From: Enterobacter sp. Bisph1
GTDB lineage: Bacteria > Pseudomonadota > Gammaproteobacteria > Enterobacterales > Enterobacteriaceae
Direction: 5' to 3'
NCBI RefSeq assembly: GCF_000814905.1
Contig: NZ_JXAG01000028.1
Coordinates: 1-64,000, forward strand
DNA: 64,000 nucleotides
A program made the position numbers and the translations under genes. Below the pieces are notes generated by a model. The model saw nothing but the letters and a program-made list of their open reading frames with translations. It did not search any database and had not been told where the DNA came from. Within the stretch, counting starts at the first letter, position 1. The number at the start of each line of letters is the position of its first letter. Below are positions 34,534 to 44,706 of this stretch, in pieces.

Positions 34534-35643
34534 CTATTTAAAATCGACTTCCATCTGCTGCGGTATCGTCAAACCACGCGTGGTCTGCACGCAGCGGGCG
34601 ATATAATCGGTAAAACGCGGCGGTTTCGGCATCCCCATGCTGAGCAGCTTATCATTGCTAAAACGCACGTTCAGCGTGGCAAACGCCCCGTACAGGCGCA
34701 TCGCTTTTAGCATCAGGCGTTCATTGCACGGGCCAAAAATATCCTTCAGCTCGCGACGCATTTTCACCAGCGTCTCATAGCTGACCTGGGCATATTTATC
34801 GCCCACCGGCGCTTTCTCCAGCGCGAGCGCCATCGCGCTATCGATATCCGCAAAACGCACGCTGTTCTCTTCGCCAGCGGAGATATGCACCACTTCTCCT
34901 TGAGCCATTGGGCTTTCAAGCAGCATCAGCAGCGCGTCGGCGCAGTAATCGACCGGGATCACATCCACACGGTCTTCCAGCGAACACATGAATTTTTGCA
35001 GCATCAGCCCCATGCTGAATACCCAAAAAATACTGGTGGAAGGCGTGCAGCCGTGGCTGGTATGGCCAACCACAATCGACGGACGGGCGATGGCCAGCGG
35101 CAGCTGCGGACACTCTTTACGCATCAACTGCTCAATCGTGGATTTTGAGTGGGTATAGGCCACCAGATGTTCGGCGTTCTCGCGAAACTCGGCGCTCTCA
35201 GCAACCAGTGAATCCGGCTCTGGCGTGCAGGACATCGCGGTGCCCACGTGAAGGAAACGCTGCAATCCGGCGACCTTTTCCATGCGGCGGGCAAAGCTCA
35301 GCGTGCCTTCCACATTCACTTTCCACACCAGTGGGTTATTACCGAACGAAGCAACCGCCGCGCAATTCAGTACGTGCGTCACGCTTTCAAGGCGCGAATC
35401 GTCGGTAAACCCTTCCGGTTCGCCGAGATCCCCCAGCAGGATCTGCGCCGTTGAAAGCGTGCTCAAAGCTTCATCGCTGACGTTGAATTTGCGCATATTG
35501 CGTTTCACACGCTCAAGTCCGGCGTCGCTATTTTCAGCGCGCACCAGCAGCAGCAAATTGATAGGCGATTTATTGTTAAGAATCTTTTCTAATACCGCCC
35601 CGCCAAGAAAACCCGTCACGCCCGTAATCAATAATGTATTCAT
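34534..35643 (-). CDS. SDR-family NAD(P)-binding oxidoreductase, fatty-acyl reductase-like
   Basis: The 369-residue protein belongs to the extended short-chain dehydrogenase family in the NAD_binding_4 (Male sterility/thioester reductase) group. The nucleotide loop is TGVTGFLGGAVLE at residues 6-18, and the catalytic set shows YTHSKSTIEQLM (Tyr-x3-Lys pattern, with the Ser/Thr before it in HVGTAMSC). The start at 35643 has GGTGAG about 10 bases upstream; ATG at 35685 is in frame but adds unlikely residues. It is convergent with eno. The substrate is unknown; thioester or aldehyde chemistry is the family precedent. I do not recognise an E. coli counterpart at this locus. Confidence 0.82.
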   Translation of the reverse strand: MNTLLITGVTGFLGGAVLEKILNNKSPINLLLLVRAENSDAGLERVKRNMRKFNVSDEALSTLSTAQILLGDLGEPEGFTDDSRLESVTHVLNCAAVASFGNNPLVWKVNVEGTLSFARRMEKVAGLQRFLHVGTAMSCTPEPDSLVAESAEFRENAEHLVAYTHSKSTIEQLMRKECPQLPLAIARPSIVVGHTSHGCTPSTSIFWVFSMGLMLQKFMCSLEDRVDVIPVDYCADALLMLLESPMAQGEVVHISAGEENSVRFADIDSAMALALEKAPVGDKYAQVSYETLVKMRRELKDIFGPCNERLMLKAMRLYGAFATLNVRFSNDKLLSMGMPKPPRFTDYIARCVQTTRGLTIPQQMEVDFK

Positions 35644-35942
35644 GAAAACTATCTCACCATAGTAATATCGGCGGATTGTAGGCATTGAATGTTAAACGTC
35701 ATATCAATAAAACGACGTAGAAATGGCGGCTTTTCTGGCGCTAGCTTTCAGGAACGTCCTGCGAGGCATTTATCTACGACAACGGGTAAAAGAAAAAGAT
35801 TCCTTGCTCAATAAGTTAATTTTTTAGCTGATACTTTTCATACATTTAAATTATGCTTTTGCACAATGTATTTTTCAGGTAAATAATTTCGACGCTGAAT
35901 GTATTTACATATTCTTACAATTTTGTTGGACTGCTTCAGGCT

Positions 35943-36865
35943 TCACCAGTCTCCCGATGAACCGCCGCCATCGCTAGAACCCCCACCGCCATCGCTTGAT
36001 CCGCCGCTATCAGAACTGTGACTGCTGCTAAAGCTTGAATGCTCGTGGCTGGTATACACCGTTGCCGCGCCGACAGTGGCCGCAGCGGCGAGTTTTTACC
36101 CGGCTTGCGCTGGCTGCGCGGGCCAAACAGGGCGGCACAAATAATGACAATCACAATAAACGCTGGCACAGCGGCGAAGAAGAGGGCAAAAGGGATCAGT
36201 AAGGGCTTCTGCAAACTGCTAATGGCAATAATCAACGCCAGCGGGCTGCCAATCATAAAAAGTACCGTCAGGATGCCGATGTTACCGTTCAGCGCCAGCG
36301 CCACAAGCACCACTGCTAATACGCTTAGGCTTATCTTTAACGAGAACCAACCGGTCACTTTTTCAATCAACGAGAGCGGTTGCGCATTGGGCAGCGGCTG
36401 GCTGGCAAGTACGGTGCTGATGCCCTCTATACCGCGTATCAGACCGCGGTTTAAATCATCCTCTTTAAACGCCGGGATCATATACTGGTCAATAATTTTT
36501 TTAGCCAGCGCATGGGTTAACATCGCTTCCAGACCGATGCCCACTTCGATGCGCACGCGTCTGTCCTGCCAGGCGACCAGTAACAAAATCCCATCATTAC
36601 GCTGCGCATCGCCCAGTCGCCAACGGTTAAAGGTCTGGCGGGCATAATCCTCAATGGTTGCGCCATCCGTGGTACGCACCACCAGCACGGCGGTTTGTGC
36701 TCCGGTGTGTTTGTTAAGCTGGCTGAGCTGGTCGTTCAGCGCTTCGCGTTGCCAGTAGTTAAGCAGCCTGGCCGGATCGTTGACCACATCATGAGTTGCA
36801 GGCACCGGTTCGGCCAGCACCGCGAAGGTAAACATCACTAACATCAGTACCAACAGGCGTGCCAT
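35943..36865 (-). pseudogene. ygcG: YgcG, TPM-domain protein, frameshifted near the C-terminus
   Basis: The N-terminal 250 residues read as a membrane TPM-domain protein: signal peptide (ARLLVLMLVMFTFAVLAEP), a TPM domain beginning at EPVPATHDVVNDPARLL, and three hydrophobic segments. After residues RKPGKN the frame is lost. Reading one extra A in the five-A run (36093-36097 on the plus strand as T) gives GKKLAAAATVGAATVY and then a Ser/Gly-rich tail ending SSGDW at 35943, the usual end of the family. As given, the frame runs to a stop at 35936 with 40 unrelated residues. The start at 36865 has AAGGA 8 bases upstream. It could be a homopolymer sequencing error or slippage. Confidence 0.75.
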
Positions 36866-37054
36866 GTTCATCATCCTTAAAGAGCCGCAAAAAACGGCCA
36901 CAGCATAGCGGTTGCGCGCAAAAGAAAACAATCCACCTTTTTTGGAATTTTTAGCAGGCAGATTCAATGCCTCAGCGCACGCGGCGCAAATGGCACATGA
37001 TCGCCTGCTTGTTATCTGCAATAATGATTTTTTTCGCCACTAAAAAGAGCAACG

Positions 37055-37726
37055 ATGCAGTACCCGATTAACGAGATGTTCCAGACCTTGCAAGGCGAGG
37101 GTTACTTCACCGGCGTTCCCGCCATTTTTATTCGTTTACAGGGATGCCCGGTTGGTTGCGCCTGGTGCGATACCAAACATACCTGGGATAAGCTTGAGGA
37201 TCGGGAGGTTTCGCTCTACAGCATCCTCGCCAAAACCAAAGAGAGCGACAAATGGGGCGCAGCGAACAGTGAAGATCTGCTCGCGATTATCCAGCGTCAG
37301 GGCTGGACCGCGCGCCATGTCGTGATAACCGGCGGCGAACCCTGCATTCACGATCTTATCCCGTTGACCCATCTTCTGGAGAAGAACGGCTTTAGCTGCC
37401 AGATTGAAACCAGCGGCACCCACGAAGTTCGCACTTCCCATTCCACCTGGGTAACCGTTTCGCCGAAGGTTAATATGCGCGGCGGCTATGACGTGCTGCA
37501 GCAGGCGCTGGAGCGTGCCGACGAGATCAAGCACCCGGTAGGCCGCGTACGCGATATTGAAGCGCTGGATGAGCTGCTGGAGCAGCTACATGATGAAAAG
37601 CAGCGGGTGATCGCCCTGCAGCCGATTAGCCAAAAAGAGGACGCGACACGCTTGTGTATTGATACCTGTATCGCCCGCAACTGGCGGCTGTCGATGCAAA
37701 CCCACAAGTATCTCAATATCGCCTGA
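37055..37726 (+). CDS. queE: 7-carboxy-7-deazaguanine synthase QueE
   Basis: QueE is a radical SAM enzyme that turns 6-carboxytetrahydropterin into 7-carboxy-7-deazaguanine in queuosine synthesis. The 223 residues equal E. coli. The cluster Cys motif is C-x3-C-x2-C in LQGCPVGCAWCDTKHTW, and VITGGEPCIHD is the SAM-binding GGE region. QueD is encoded 0.9 kb downstream on the other strand, and QueF at 14.4 kb. Confidence 0.97.
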   Translation: MQYPINEMFQTLQGEGYFTGVPAIFIRLQGCPVGCAWCDTKHTWDKLEDREVSLYSILAKTKESDKWGAANSEDLLAIIQRQGWTARHVVITGGEPCIHDLIPLTHLLEKNGFSCQIETSGTHEVRTSHSTWVTVSPKVNMRGGYDVLQQALERADEIKHPVGRVRDIEALDELLEQLHDEKQRVIALQPISQKEDATRLCIDTCIARNWRLSMQTHKYLNIA

Positions 37727-37813
37727 TATCTCCTTTCCCGTTTCTGTCAAAGCCAGGCCCGCGTATTCACACGCGGGTCTGTTTTATTGCGCGGCTGCCT
37801 ACGTTTTTAGTCG

Positions 37814-38308
37814 CTAGAATGCCGTGGATGTCAGACGCTCTGCCCGACAGGAGAGGAAATGTATTTCGCGATACGCTAACTGCCCGTTTCGTACGGCGGC
37901 GAGAATGTCATCGATAGTGATAATGTCCAGCGGGAAGATCGCATCGCAGTGGCCGCCATGGCGCGGGATACAGACTTTCATCAGCGTATCTTCCGGTCTT
38001 AAGGTGTAATTTTTTACGATCTCACGCGTGGAATAATCTTTTACCGGGGTGGGTAATTCGTTGCGGTGCAGCCGTTCATATAATCCCATGATTTGATGGT
38101 TAGTAATGGTTTCACCGTGCCGGACATACCAGTTAATCCTAACCCCCAATGGGACAGACGCTGCGATTTTAATACTGCTGGTTACCGCTCGCAAAGGCAC
38201 AAACCTTCCGTGACTTATTACTGCAACACGATGAGCGGGGGTTGAATTACAGTGGCGAACTACGATACGGCTTCTGTTAATGACGCGGATAAATTCCACT
38301 GTTCTCAT
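37814..38308 (-). CDS. Stv-domain-like protein (putative)
   Basis: The 164-residue protein resembles, from memory, the Stv domain found in putative adhesins and polymorphic-toxin-like proteins. The visible similarities are VISHGRFV (His-Gly), KNYTLRPED, the central CIPRHGGHCD and a final IHFLSCRA. There is no signal peptide and no transmembrane segment, and the N-terminal half is short. The start is uncertain: ATG at 38308 has AAGG directly before it, GTG at 38299 has better spacing. It lies between queE and queD, where E. coli has no such gene. The family assignment needs an HMM search. Confidence 0.5.
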   Translation of the reverse strand: MRTVEFIRVINRSRIVVRHCNSTPAHRVAVISHGRFVPLRAVTSSIKIAASVPLGVRINWYVRHGETITNHQIMGLYERLHRNELPTPVKDYSTREIVKNYTLRPEDTLMKVCIPRHGGHCDAIFPLDIITIDDILAAVRNGQLAYREIHFLSCRAERLTSTAF

Positions 38309-38602
38309 CCTTACAGGCTGTTTTCGTCAGCAACGCTTTTACCGTCCTGGCTGTTAAAAAGCGTCAGCCAGGTGGGTAAAGGCGGTTGCACCTGTAACCT
38401 GGTGGCGAAGTCCACCAATAGTTACAACATACTTAAGAGGGAAATCAGGTTCTCTGCGCTGACTCGGCAGCACAACGTTTTATCCGCTGGTGGAAAGCTA
38501 TCAATGGCATTAATACCTGACAGCGTAAGGCGCACACTGCCAGGAAAGGTTATCCGTCAACTCACCGGCTTATCCAGCGTGCTGGTTGACGGACAGCAGT
38601 CA

Positions 38603-38965
38603 TTATTCGCCGCGATATACGCAGCCCGCCGTGCAGGTCTCTTTGATCATCACCGCGCTTAACAGCGGAATCACCGGTTTCATCTGATCCCAAATCCACT
38701 TCGCCAGCACTTCACTGGTGGGGTTCTCAAGGCCTGGGATCTCATTGAGATAGTAGTGATCAAGGCGGTTATAGAGCGGTTTAAAGGCGGCTTTAAGATC
38801 GGCAAAGTCCATAACCCAACCGGTATAAGGATCCACCTCGCCGGTTATCTCCAGGCGCACCCTAAAGGAGTGACCATGCAGACGGCCGCATTTGTGCCCT
38901 TCGGGTACATGCGGTAGATGATGAGCGGCTTCGAAAGTGAAATCTTTAAATAATGTGGTCGACAT
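38603..38965 (-). CDS. queD: 6-carboxytetrahydropterin synthase QueD
   Basis: QueD makes 6-carboxytetrahydropterin from dihydroneopterin triphosphate, upstream of QueE. With the ATG at 38965 the protein has 120 residues (E. coli 121). The zinc ligands and catalytic Cys are in [20 protein letters not shown] (one stretch), and the Glu in [12 protein letters not shown] and [11 protein letters not shown]. The longer frame from 39025 has no family support. It is divergent from cysJ across 355 bp. Confidence 0.96.
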   Translation of the reverse strand: MSTTLFKDFTFEAAHHLPHVPEGHKCGRLHGHSFRVRLEITGEVDPYTGWVMDFADLKAAFKPLYNRLDHYYLNEIPGLENPTSEVLAKWIWDQMKPVIPLLSAVMIKETCTAGCVYRGE

Positions 38966-39320
38966 AATGAACTCTTGGCTGACAAAAAAACGCCGCATGG
39001 TAGCGGATATGACCTTTTTTAGCATTAATTAAAATCACTAAAAGTGTTTATCGCCAGGGCTAAATGGCGCAACACTGATAATAGATAGCAATTTCAATAA
39101 TTTAATTAACCTGTTTTACTGTTAACAAGTATAACTAAAACAGGTTAGTCCATTTGGTTATTTATTATTTCCAACCTTTCTTTAATTGTTATTATCCCCA
39201 CCGTTAACCTTAGTTTCACTTCACTTATTAAAATGATATCCCAATGAATTTCGCGGTCCTGACGCGTGTGCAGGCTGTGCGAAAGACCCAGGGGAATTTG
39301 CTACTGGAACAATACGACGC
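38966..39320. promoter_or_regulatory. queD-cysJ intergenic region (CysB-type promoter region)
   Basis: This 355-bp gap is AT-rich, particularly 39050-39240 with AACCTGTTTTACTGTTAACA and TTAGTCCATTTGG. In E. coli and Salmonella the cysJIH promoter is activated by CysB with N-acetylserine, and its sites are poorly conserved AT-rich stretches, so the assignment is by position. No gene is supported here. Confidence 0.45.
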
Positions 39321-41126
39321 ATGACGACCCAGGTCCCACCTTCCGCGTTGCTCCCGTTAAATCCGGAGCAGCTGGCGCGCCTTCAGGCGGCCACGACTGA
39401 TTTAACACCGACCCAGCTTGCCTGGGTTTCCGGCTATTTCTGGGGCGTACTCAATCAGCAGCCTGCAGGCGCAACGGTTGCAGCAGCGCCGATTGCTGAA
39501 GCGTCCGCCATTACGCTGATTTCCGCCTCGCAGACCGGCAACGCCCGCCGCGTGGCTGAAGCCCTGCGCGACGATCTGCTGGCGGCAAAACTCAACGTCA
39601 CGCTGGTCAACGCGGGCGACTACAAATTCAAACAGATCGCTAACGAAAAGCTGCTGGTGATTGTCGCTTCCACCCAGGGGGAAGGGGATGCGCCGGAAGA
39701 AGCCGTTGCGCTGCATAAATTCCTGTTCTCGAAAAAAGCCCCCAAACTGAATGGCACCGCCTTTGCGGTCTTCGGCCTCGGCGATACCTCTTATGAATTC
39801 TTCTGCCAGGTGGGGAAAGATTTCGACAGCAAACTCGCGGAACTGGGCGCGGAGCGCCTGCTGGATCGCGTTGACGCCGATGTTGAATACCAGTCGGCAG
39901 CCGCCGAATGGCGCGCCCGTGTGGTTGAGGTGTTGAAAGCCCGCGCCCCGGCCTCTACGCCGGCCCAGGTCGCTACTGCCGCCAGCGGCGCGGTAAATGA
40001 TATTGTCACCAGCCCCTACAGCAAAGAAGCGCCTTTAAACGCCACGTTGTCGGTTAATCAAAAAATTACCGGGCGCAGCTCCGAAAAAGATGTCCGTCAT
40101 ATTGAAATCGATTTGGGCGACTCCGGTCTGCGCTACCAGCCTGGCGACGCGCTGGGCGTGTGGTATCAAAACGATCCGGCGTTAGTCAAAGAGCTGCTGG
40201 AACTGCTGTGGCTTAAAGGTGACGAACCGGTCACCGTTGACGGCAAAACGCTGCCGCTGGCCGAGGCGTTACAGTGGCATTTCGAATTGACCGTTAATAC
40301 CGTCAATATCGTGGAAAATTACGCCACCCTCACGCGCAGTGAATCCCTGTTGCCGCTGGTGGGCGATAAAGCGCAGCTACAGCATTACGCAGCGACGACG
40401 CCGATTGTCGATATGGTGCGCTTCTCTCCGGCACAGCTGGATGCGGAGAATCTTATCAACCTGCTGCGCCCGCTGACGCCGCGTCTCTACTCCATTGCCT
40501 CTTCGCAGGCGGAAGTGGAAAGCGAAGTCCATGTCACCGTGGGCGTTGTCCGTTACGAGGTGGAAGGCCGCGCGCGCGCGGGCGGCGCGTCAAGCTTCCT
40601 CGCCGATCGCGTGGAAGAAGAGGGCGAAGTCCGGGTATTTATCGAACACAACGATAACTTCCGTCTGCCTGCTAACCCACAAACACCGGTGATTATGATT
40701 GGCCCCGGTACCGGCATTGCGCCGTTCCGCGCCTTTATGCAACAGCGTGCGGCGGACGACGCGCCGGGCAAAAACTGGCTGTTCTTCGGCAACCCGCATT
40801 TCACTGAAGATTTCCTCTATCAGGTGGAGTGGCAGCGTTACGTCAAAGAGGGCGTATTAAGCCGCATCGATCTGGCCTGGTCGCGCGACCAGAAAGAAAA
40901 AGTCTACGTACAAGATAAACTGCGCCAGCAAGGCGCGGAGCTGTGGCGCTGGATCAACGATGGCGCGCACATTTATGTCTGCGGCGACGCCAATCGCATG
41001 GCGAAAGACGTTGAGCAGGCTTTACTGGATGTTATCGCCGAATTCGGCGGTATGGACGCCGAAGCGGCGGATGAGTTTTTAAGTGAGCTGCGCGTTGAGC
41101 GCCGTTATCAGCGAGATGTCTACTAA
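39321..41126 (+). CDS. cysJ: sulfite reductase (NADPH) flavoprotein alpha-subunit CysJ
   Basis: CysJ passes electrons from NADPH through FAD and FMN to CysI. The 601-residue protein has the FMN flavodoxin domain ([32 protein letters not shown]), an FAD-binding connecting domain ([14 protein letters not shown]) and the NADPH-binding C-terminal domain ([16 protein letters not shown], and [17 protein letters not shown]). It ends in [10 protein letters not shown]. cysI starts on the last base of its stop codon (TAATG). Confidence 0.98.
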   Translation: MTTQVPPSALLPLNPEQLARLQAATTDLTPTQLAWVSGYFWGVLNQQPAGATVAAAPIAEASAITLISASQTGNARRVAEALRDDLLAAKLNVTLVNAGDYKFKQIANEKLLVIVASTQGEGDAPEEAVALHKFLFSKKAPKLNGTAFAVFGLGDTSYEFFCQVGKDFDSKLAELGAERLLDRVDADVEYQSAAAEWRARVVEVLKARAPASTPAQVATAASGAVNDIVTSPYSKEAPLNATLSVNQKITGRSSEKDVRHIEIDLGDSGLRYQPGDALGVWYQNDPALVKELLELLWLKGDEPVTVDGKTLPLAEALQWHFELTVNTVNIVENYATLTRSESLLPLVGDKAQLQHYAATTPIVDMVRFSPAQLDAENLINLLRPLTPRLYSIASSQAEVESEVHVTVGVVRYEVEGRARAGGASSFLADRVEEEGEVRVFIEHNDNFRLPANPQTPVIMIGPGTGIAPFRAFMQQRAADDAPGKNWLFFGNPHFTEDFLYQVEWQRYVKEGVLSRIDLAWSRDQKEKVYVQDKLRQQGAELWRWINDGAHIYVCGDANRMAKDVEQALLDVIAEFGGMDAEAADEFLSELRVERRYQRDVY

Positions 41127-42838
41127 TGAGCGAAAAACACCCGGGCCCACTGGTGGTCGAAGGCAAACTGTCCGATGCCGAGCGCATGAAACGCGAGAGC
41201 AACTTCCTGCGCGGCACCATTGCGGAAGATTTAAATGACGGTCTGACCGGCGGCTTTAGAGGCGACAACTTTCTGCTGATCCGTTTTCACGGGATGTATC
41301 AGCAAGACGATCGCGATATCCGCGCCGAGCGTGCTGAACAGAAGCTGGAGCCGCGCCATGCGATGCTGCTGCGCTGCCGTCTGCCGGGCGGTGTGATCAC
41401 CACCCAACAGTGGCAGGCGATTGATAAATTCGCCCATGACAACACCATTTATGGCAGCATTCGCCTGACTAACCGGCAGACCTTCCAGTTTCACGGCATT
41501 CTGAAAAAACACGTGAAACCGGCGCACCAGATGCTGCATTCCGTTGGGCTGGACGCGCTGGCGACCGCCAACGACATGAACCGTAACGTGCTGTGCACCT
41601 CAAACCCTTATGAGTCTGAGCTGCACGCCGAAGCCTACGAATGGGCGAAAAAGATCTCTGAACATCTGCTGCCGCGCACACGCGCCTACGCCGAGATCTG
41701 GCTCGATCAGGAAAAAGTCGCCACCACCGACGTCGAACCGATCCTCGGTGAGACCTATCTGCCGCGTAAGTTCAAAACTACCGTCGTGATCCCGCCGCAG
41801 AACGATATCGATCTGCATGCTAACGATATGAACTTTGTAGCGATTGCCGAGAACGGCAAACTGGTTGGTTTTAACCTGCTGGTGGGCGGCGGTCTCTCCA
41901 TCGAACACGGCAATAAGAAAACCTATGCCCGCACCGCCAGCGAGTTTGGTTATCTGCCGCTGGAGCATACGCTGGCGGTGGCGGAAGCGGTCGTTACTAC
42001 CCAGCGTGACTGGGGCAACCGTACCGACCGTAAAAACGCCAAAACCAAATATACCCTCGAACGCGTCGGCGTTGAGACCTTTAAAGCGGAAGTCGAACGC
42101 CGCGCAGGGATCAAATTCGAGCCGGTTCGTCCGTATGAATTTACCGGCCGCGGCGATCGTATCGGCTGGGTGAAAGGCATCGACAATAAATGGCACCTGA
42201 CGCTGTTTATTGAGAACGGCCGCATTCTCGATTACCCCGGACGCCCGCTGAAAACCGGTTTGCTGGAAATTGCTAAAATTCATCAGGGCGAATTCCGCAT
42301 TACCGCCAATCAGAATCTGATTATCGCTGGTGTGCCGGAAAGCCAAAAAGCGGAGATCGAAAAACTGGCGCGCAGCCACGGGTTAATGGACGCGGTCAAA
42401 CCGCAGCGTGAAAACTCGATGGCCTGCGTCTCCTTCCCCACCTGCCCGCTGGCGATGGCGGAAGCGGAACGTTTTCTGCCAACATTCGTCGATAAAGTTG
42501 AAGCGCTGATGGCGAAACACGGCGTGGGTGATGAGCACATCGTACTGCGCGTAACCGGTTGTCCAAACGGCTGTGGTCGCGCGATGCTGGCGGAAATCGG
42601 CCTGGTGGGTAAAGCGCCGGGACGCTATAACGTGCATATCGGCGGTAACCGCAGCGGCACGCGCATTCCGCGGATGTACCGCGAAAATATTACGGAAGCA
42701 GAGATTCTCGCCGTTATCGACGAACTGGTCGCCCGTTGGGCACAGGAACGAGAAGAGGGTGAAGGTTTTGGCGACTTCACTATTCGTGCCGGAATTATCC
42801 GTCCGGTACTCGATCCGGCCCGTGATTTTTGGGAATAA
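41126..42838 (+). CDS. cysI: sulfite reductase hemoprotein beta-subunit CysI
   Basis: CysI carries siroheme and a [4Fe-4S] cluster and reduces sulfite to sulfide by six electrons. The 570-residue protein shows the four cluster cysteines in [17 protein letters not shown] and [10 protein letters not shown], and the siroheme-binding basic residues in [13 protein letters not shown]. It is translationally coupled to cysJ and followed by cysH after 54 bp that hold a hairpin. Confidence 0.98.
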   Translation: MSEKHPGPLVVEGKLSDAERMKRESNFLRGTIAEDLNDGLTGGFRGDNFLLIRFHGMYQQDDRDIRAERAEQKLEPRHAMLLRCRLPGGVITTQQWQAIDKFAHDNTIYGSIRLTNRQTFQFHGILKKHVKPAHQMLHSVGLDALATANDMNRNVLCTSNPYESELHAEAYEWAKKISEHLLPRTRAYAEIWLDQEKVATTDVEPILGETYLPRKFKTTVVIPPQNDIDLHANDMNFVAIAENGKLVGFNLLVGGGLSIEHGNKKTYARTASEFGYLPLEHTLAVAEAVVTTQRDWGNRTDRKNAKTKYTLERVGVETFKAEVERRAGIKFEPVRPYEFTGRGDRIGWVKGIDNKWHLTLFIENGRILDYPGRPLKTGLLEIAKIHQGEFRITANQNLIIAGVPESQKAEIEKLARSHGLMDAVKPQRENSMACVSFPTCPLAMAEAERFLPTFVDKVEALMAKHGVGDEHIVLRVTGCPNGCGRAMLAEIGLVGKAPGRYNVHIGGNRSGTRIPRMYRENITEAEILAVIDELVARWAQEREEGEGFGDFTIRAGIIRPVLDPARDFWE

Positions 42839-42846
42839 CGCCCGCC

Positions 42847-42878
42847 CCCTTTCTCCTGAGAAGGGGAGAAAGGGGCGA
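42847..42878. other. intercistronic hairpin between cysI and cysH
   Basis: CCCCTTTCTCC (42848-42858) pairs with GGAGAAAGGGG (42867-42877) across an 8-base loop. There is no T-run, so it is not a typical terminator; it may modulate the amount of cysH relative to cysJI by RNA stability or partial termination. Confidence 0.5.
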
Positions 42879-42892
42879 TAAGAGAGGTCAAT

Positions 42893-43627
42893 ATGTCTGA
42901 ACTCGATCTGCATGCGCTCAACGAAATGCCAAAAGTTGACCGTATCCTTCAGCTTGCTGAAACCAACGTCCGGCTGGAGAAACTCAGCGCCGAAGAGCGT
43001 GTCGCCTGGGCGCTGGAAAACCTGCCGGGCGAATATGTGCTCTCTTCCAGCTTTGGTATTCAGGCGGCGGTGAGCCTGCATCTGGTAAATCAGGTGCGCC
43101 CGGATATCCCGGTGATCATCACGGATACCGGCTATCTGTTCCCGGAAACCTATCAGTTTATCGATGAGCTGACGGACAAGCTGAAGCTGAACCTGAAAGT
43201 CTACCGCGCCGAACAGAGCCCGGCCTGGCAGGAAGCGCGCTACGGCAAGCTGTGGGAGCAGGGCGTTGAAGGGATTGAAAAATACAATCACATCAATAAA
43301 GTCGAGCCGATGAACCGCGCGCTGGCCGAGCTGAAGGCACAAACCTGGTTTGCCGGTCTGCGCCGCGAGCAATCCGGCAGCCGCGCGACCTTACCGGTGC
43401 TGGCGATCCAGCGCGGTGTGTTTAAAGTGTTGCCGATTATTGACTGGGATAACCGCACGGTTTACCAGTACCTGCAAAAACACGGGCTTAACTACCATCC
43501 GCTGTGGGATCAGGGTTATTTATCAGTGGGCGATACGCACACCACGCGTAAATGGGAACCGGGCATGGCGGAAGAAGAGACGCGCTTCTTCGGTCTGAAA
43601 CGTGAATGCGGCCTGCACGAAGGTTAA
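42893..43627 (+). CDS. cysH: phosphoadenylyl-sulfate (PAPS) reductase CysH
   Basis: CysH reduces PAPS to sulfite with thioredoxin. The 244-residue protein shows the PP-loop-like segment [28 protein letters not shown], and the redox Cys in ECGLHEG at the C-terminus, as in the PAPS (single-Cys) type. It ends the cysJIH operon. In E. coli the next region is a CRISPR-cas locus and iap; here neither is present. Confidence 0.98.
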   Translation: MSELDLHALNEMPKVDRILQLAETNVRLEKLSAEERVAWALENLPGEYVLSSSFGIQAAVSLHLVNQVRPDIPVIITDTGYLFPETYQFIDELTDKLKLNLKVYRAEQSPAWQEARYGKLWEQGVEGIEKYNHINKVEPMNRALAELKAQTWFAGLRREQSGSRATLPVLAIQRGVFKVLPIIDWDNRTVYQYLQKHGLNYHPLWDQGYLSVGDTHTTRKWEPGMAEEETRFFGLKRECGLHEG

Positions 43628-43634
43628 ATTCTCC

Positions 43635-43656
43635 GCTCCCTCAAGGAAGAGGGAGC
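43635..43656 (+). terminator. hairpin after cysH
   Basis: GCTCCCTC / GAGGGAGC with a six-base loop lies 7 bases after the cysH stop. There is no U-run, so termination strength is uncertain. Beyond it, 43657-43915 holds no supported gene. Confidence 0.45.
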
Positions 43657-43915
43657 ATTATCCCGTCAACCCCTCCTGTGCTGACCCTCCGCTATGCATG
43701 AGCCACCATCAGGTACAACAGGTGCCCTAAATTTGTCCCTTAGTCTGCGCCAGCACGAACGTTAACAGCGTTTGCAGGCCACAAAGCGAGCCTGCTGCGG
43801 TTAAACTCCCCTTTTATCCTTGCAGACGTTCGGGCAAACATCACCGGAACAGGTATCATGCATAACGGATGACAATGCGCCAGGGCGCAATGTGGCGTTA
43901 CTTTGAGGGTTGCTT

Positions 43916-44680
43916 GTGACTGATTACAACGCCTTGCCTGAGCAGAGGCAGGGGATTATCCAGAAAATGCTGAAAGAAACCGGGCGGGTTATCGGCGTGG
44001 ATATGGCGCGCCAGCTTGGCGTATCAGAACACACCATCCGCCGGGATTTACAAGTTCTGGCGCGTAAAGGCGTATGCAAGAAAGTCTACGGCGGCGCGGT
44101 CAGCGAGCTGAAACAGTCCGCCAGTTTTGCGGTTCGCCAGGGGCAAAATAGTGCGGAAAAAGAGCGAATCGCGCGCCATTGTGCGCAAATGATCGGTGCC
44201 GATAGCTGCATTTTTATCGATGCCGGTTCCACTTACCTGGCGATGGCGGATTTTATTCCCGCTGGGATGGAGCTCACCATCGTGACCAATTCGCCGCAAA
44301 TTGCCGCCGCGCTGAGTGGCCGCAAAAGCGGAGAGTTAATCCTGCTGGGCGGGAAAGTGAATCCGCAAACCGGCAGCACGCTGGGTTCAGATACGGTTAA
44401 TCAGATCCGCAATATGCTGTTCGACCAGGCGTTTATTGGCGTCTGCGGGCTGGATCCGCAGGCCGGTCTGACGGCGGTTTACTACGACGATGCCTGTTTT
44501 AAAAAAGAAGTGATTGCGCAAAGTAATGAAACGATCGCAGCGGCAACGGCGGATAAAATGTCTCAGGTCGCGCGCTATAAAGTCGCCTCCTGTGAAGAAC
44601 TGGATGTGGTCGTGGTGAGTAACGAGACGCCAACGGAAAATTTCCGTCATACCTCTTTGCGTATTGATACGGTTGCTTAA
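43916..44680 (+). CDS. DeoR-family transcriptional regulator
   Basis: The 254-residue repressor of the DeoR/GlpR family has an N-terminal helix-turn-helix (RQGIIQKMLKETGRVIGVDM followed by ARQLGVSEHTIRRDLQVLARKG) and the C-terminal sugar-phosphate-binding domain with FIDAGSTYLAMAD and the conserved ADKMSQVARYKVAS. The start is GTG at 43916 with GAGGG 6 bases before; TTG at 43910 is possible. No sugar-phosphate pathway gene is adjacent. It lies at the right synteny junction between cysH and yafV. The palindrome-like GCGCCAGGGCGC at about 43879 could be its operator (inference). Confidence 0.85.
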   Translation: MTDYNALPEQRQGIIQKMLKETGRVIGVDMARQLGVSEHTIRRDLQVLARKGVCKKVYGGAVSELKQSASFAVRQGQNSAEKERIARHCAQMIGADSCIFIDAGSTYLAMADFIPAGMELTIVTNSPQIAAALSGRKSGELILLGGKVNPQTGSTLGSDTVNQIRNMLFDQAFIGVCGLDPQAGLTAVYYDDACFKKEVIAQSNETIAAATADKMSQVARYKVASCEELDVVVVSNETPTENFRHTSLRIDTVA

Positions 44681-44706
44681 ACCTCTCGCCACCCGGAGAA
44701 GGGCGA

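Noticed and set aside
38252..38662. 136-codon plus-strand frame between the Stv-like gene and queD
   Set aside because: It has no motif, overlaps the 5' end of the Stv-like gene and the 3' end of queD in opposite direction, and lacks a good ribosome site.
41600..42379. 259-codon frame antisense to cysI
   Set aside because: It is a codon-bias shadow of cysI.
43628..43915. CRISPR array or cas genes after cysH
   Set aside because: In E. coli a CRISPR-cas locus follows cysH. I found no direct repeats with spacers and no cas gene in this window.
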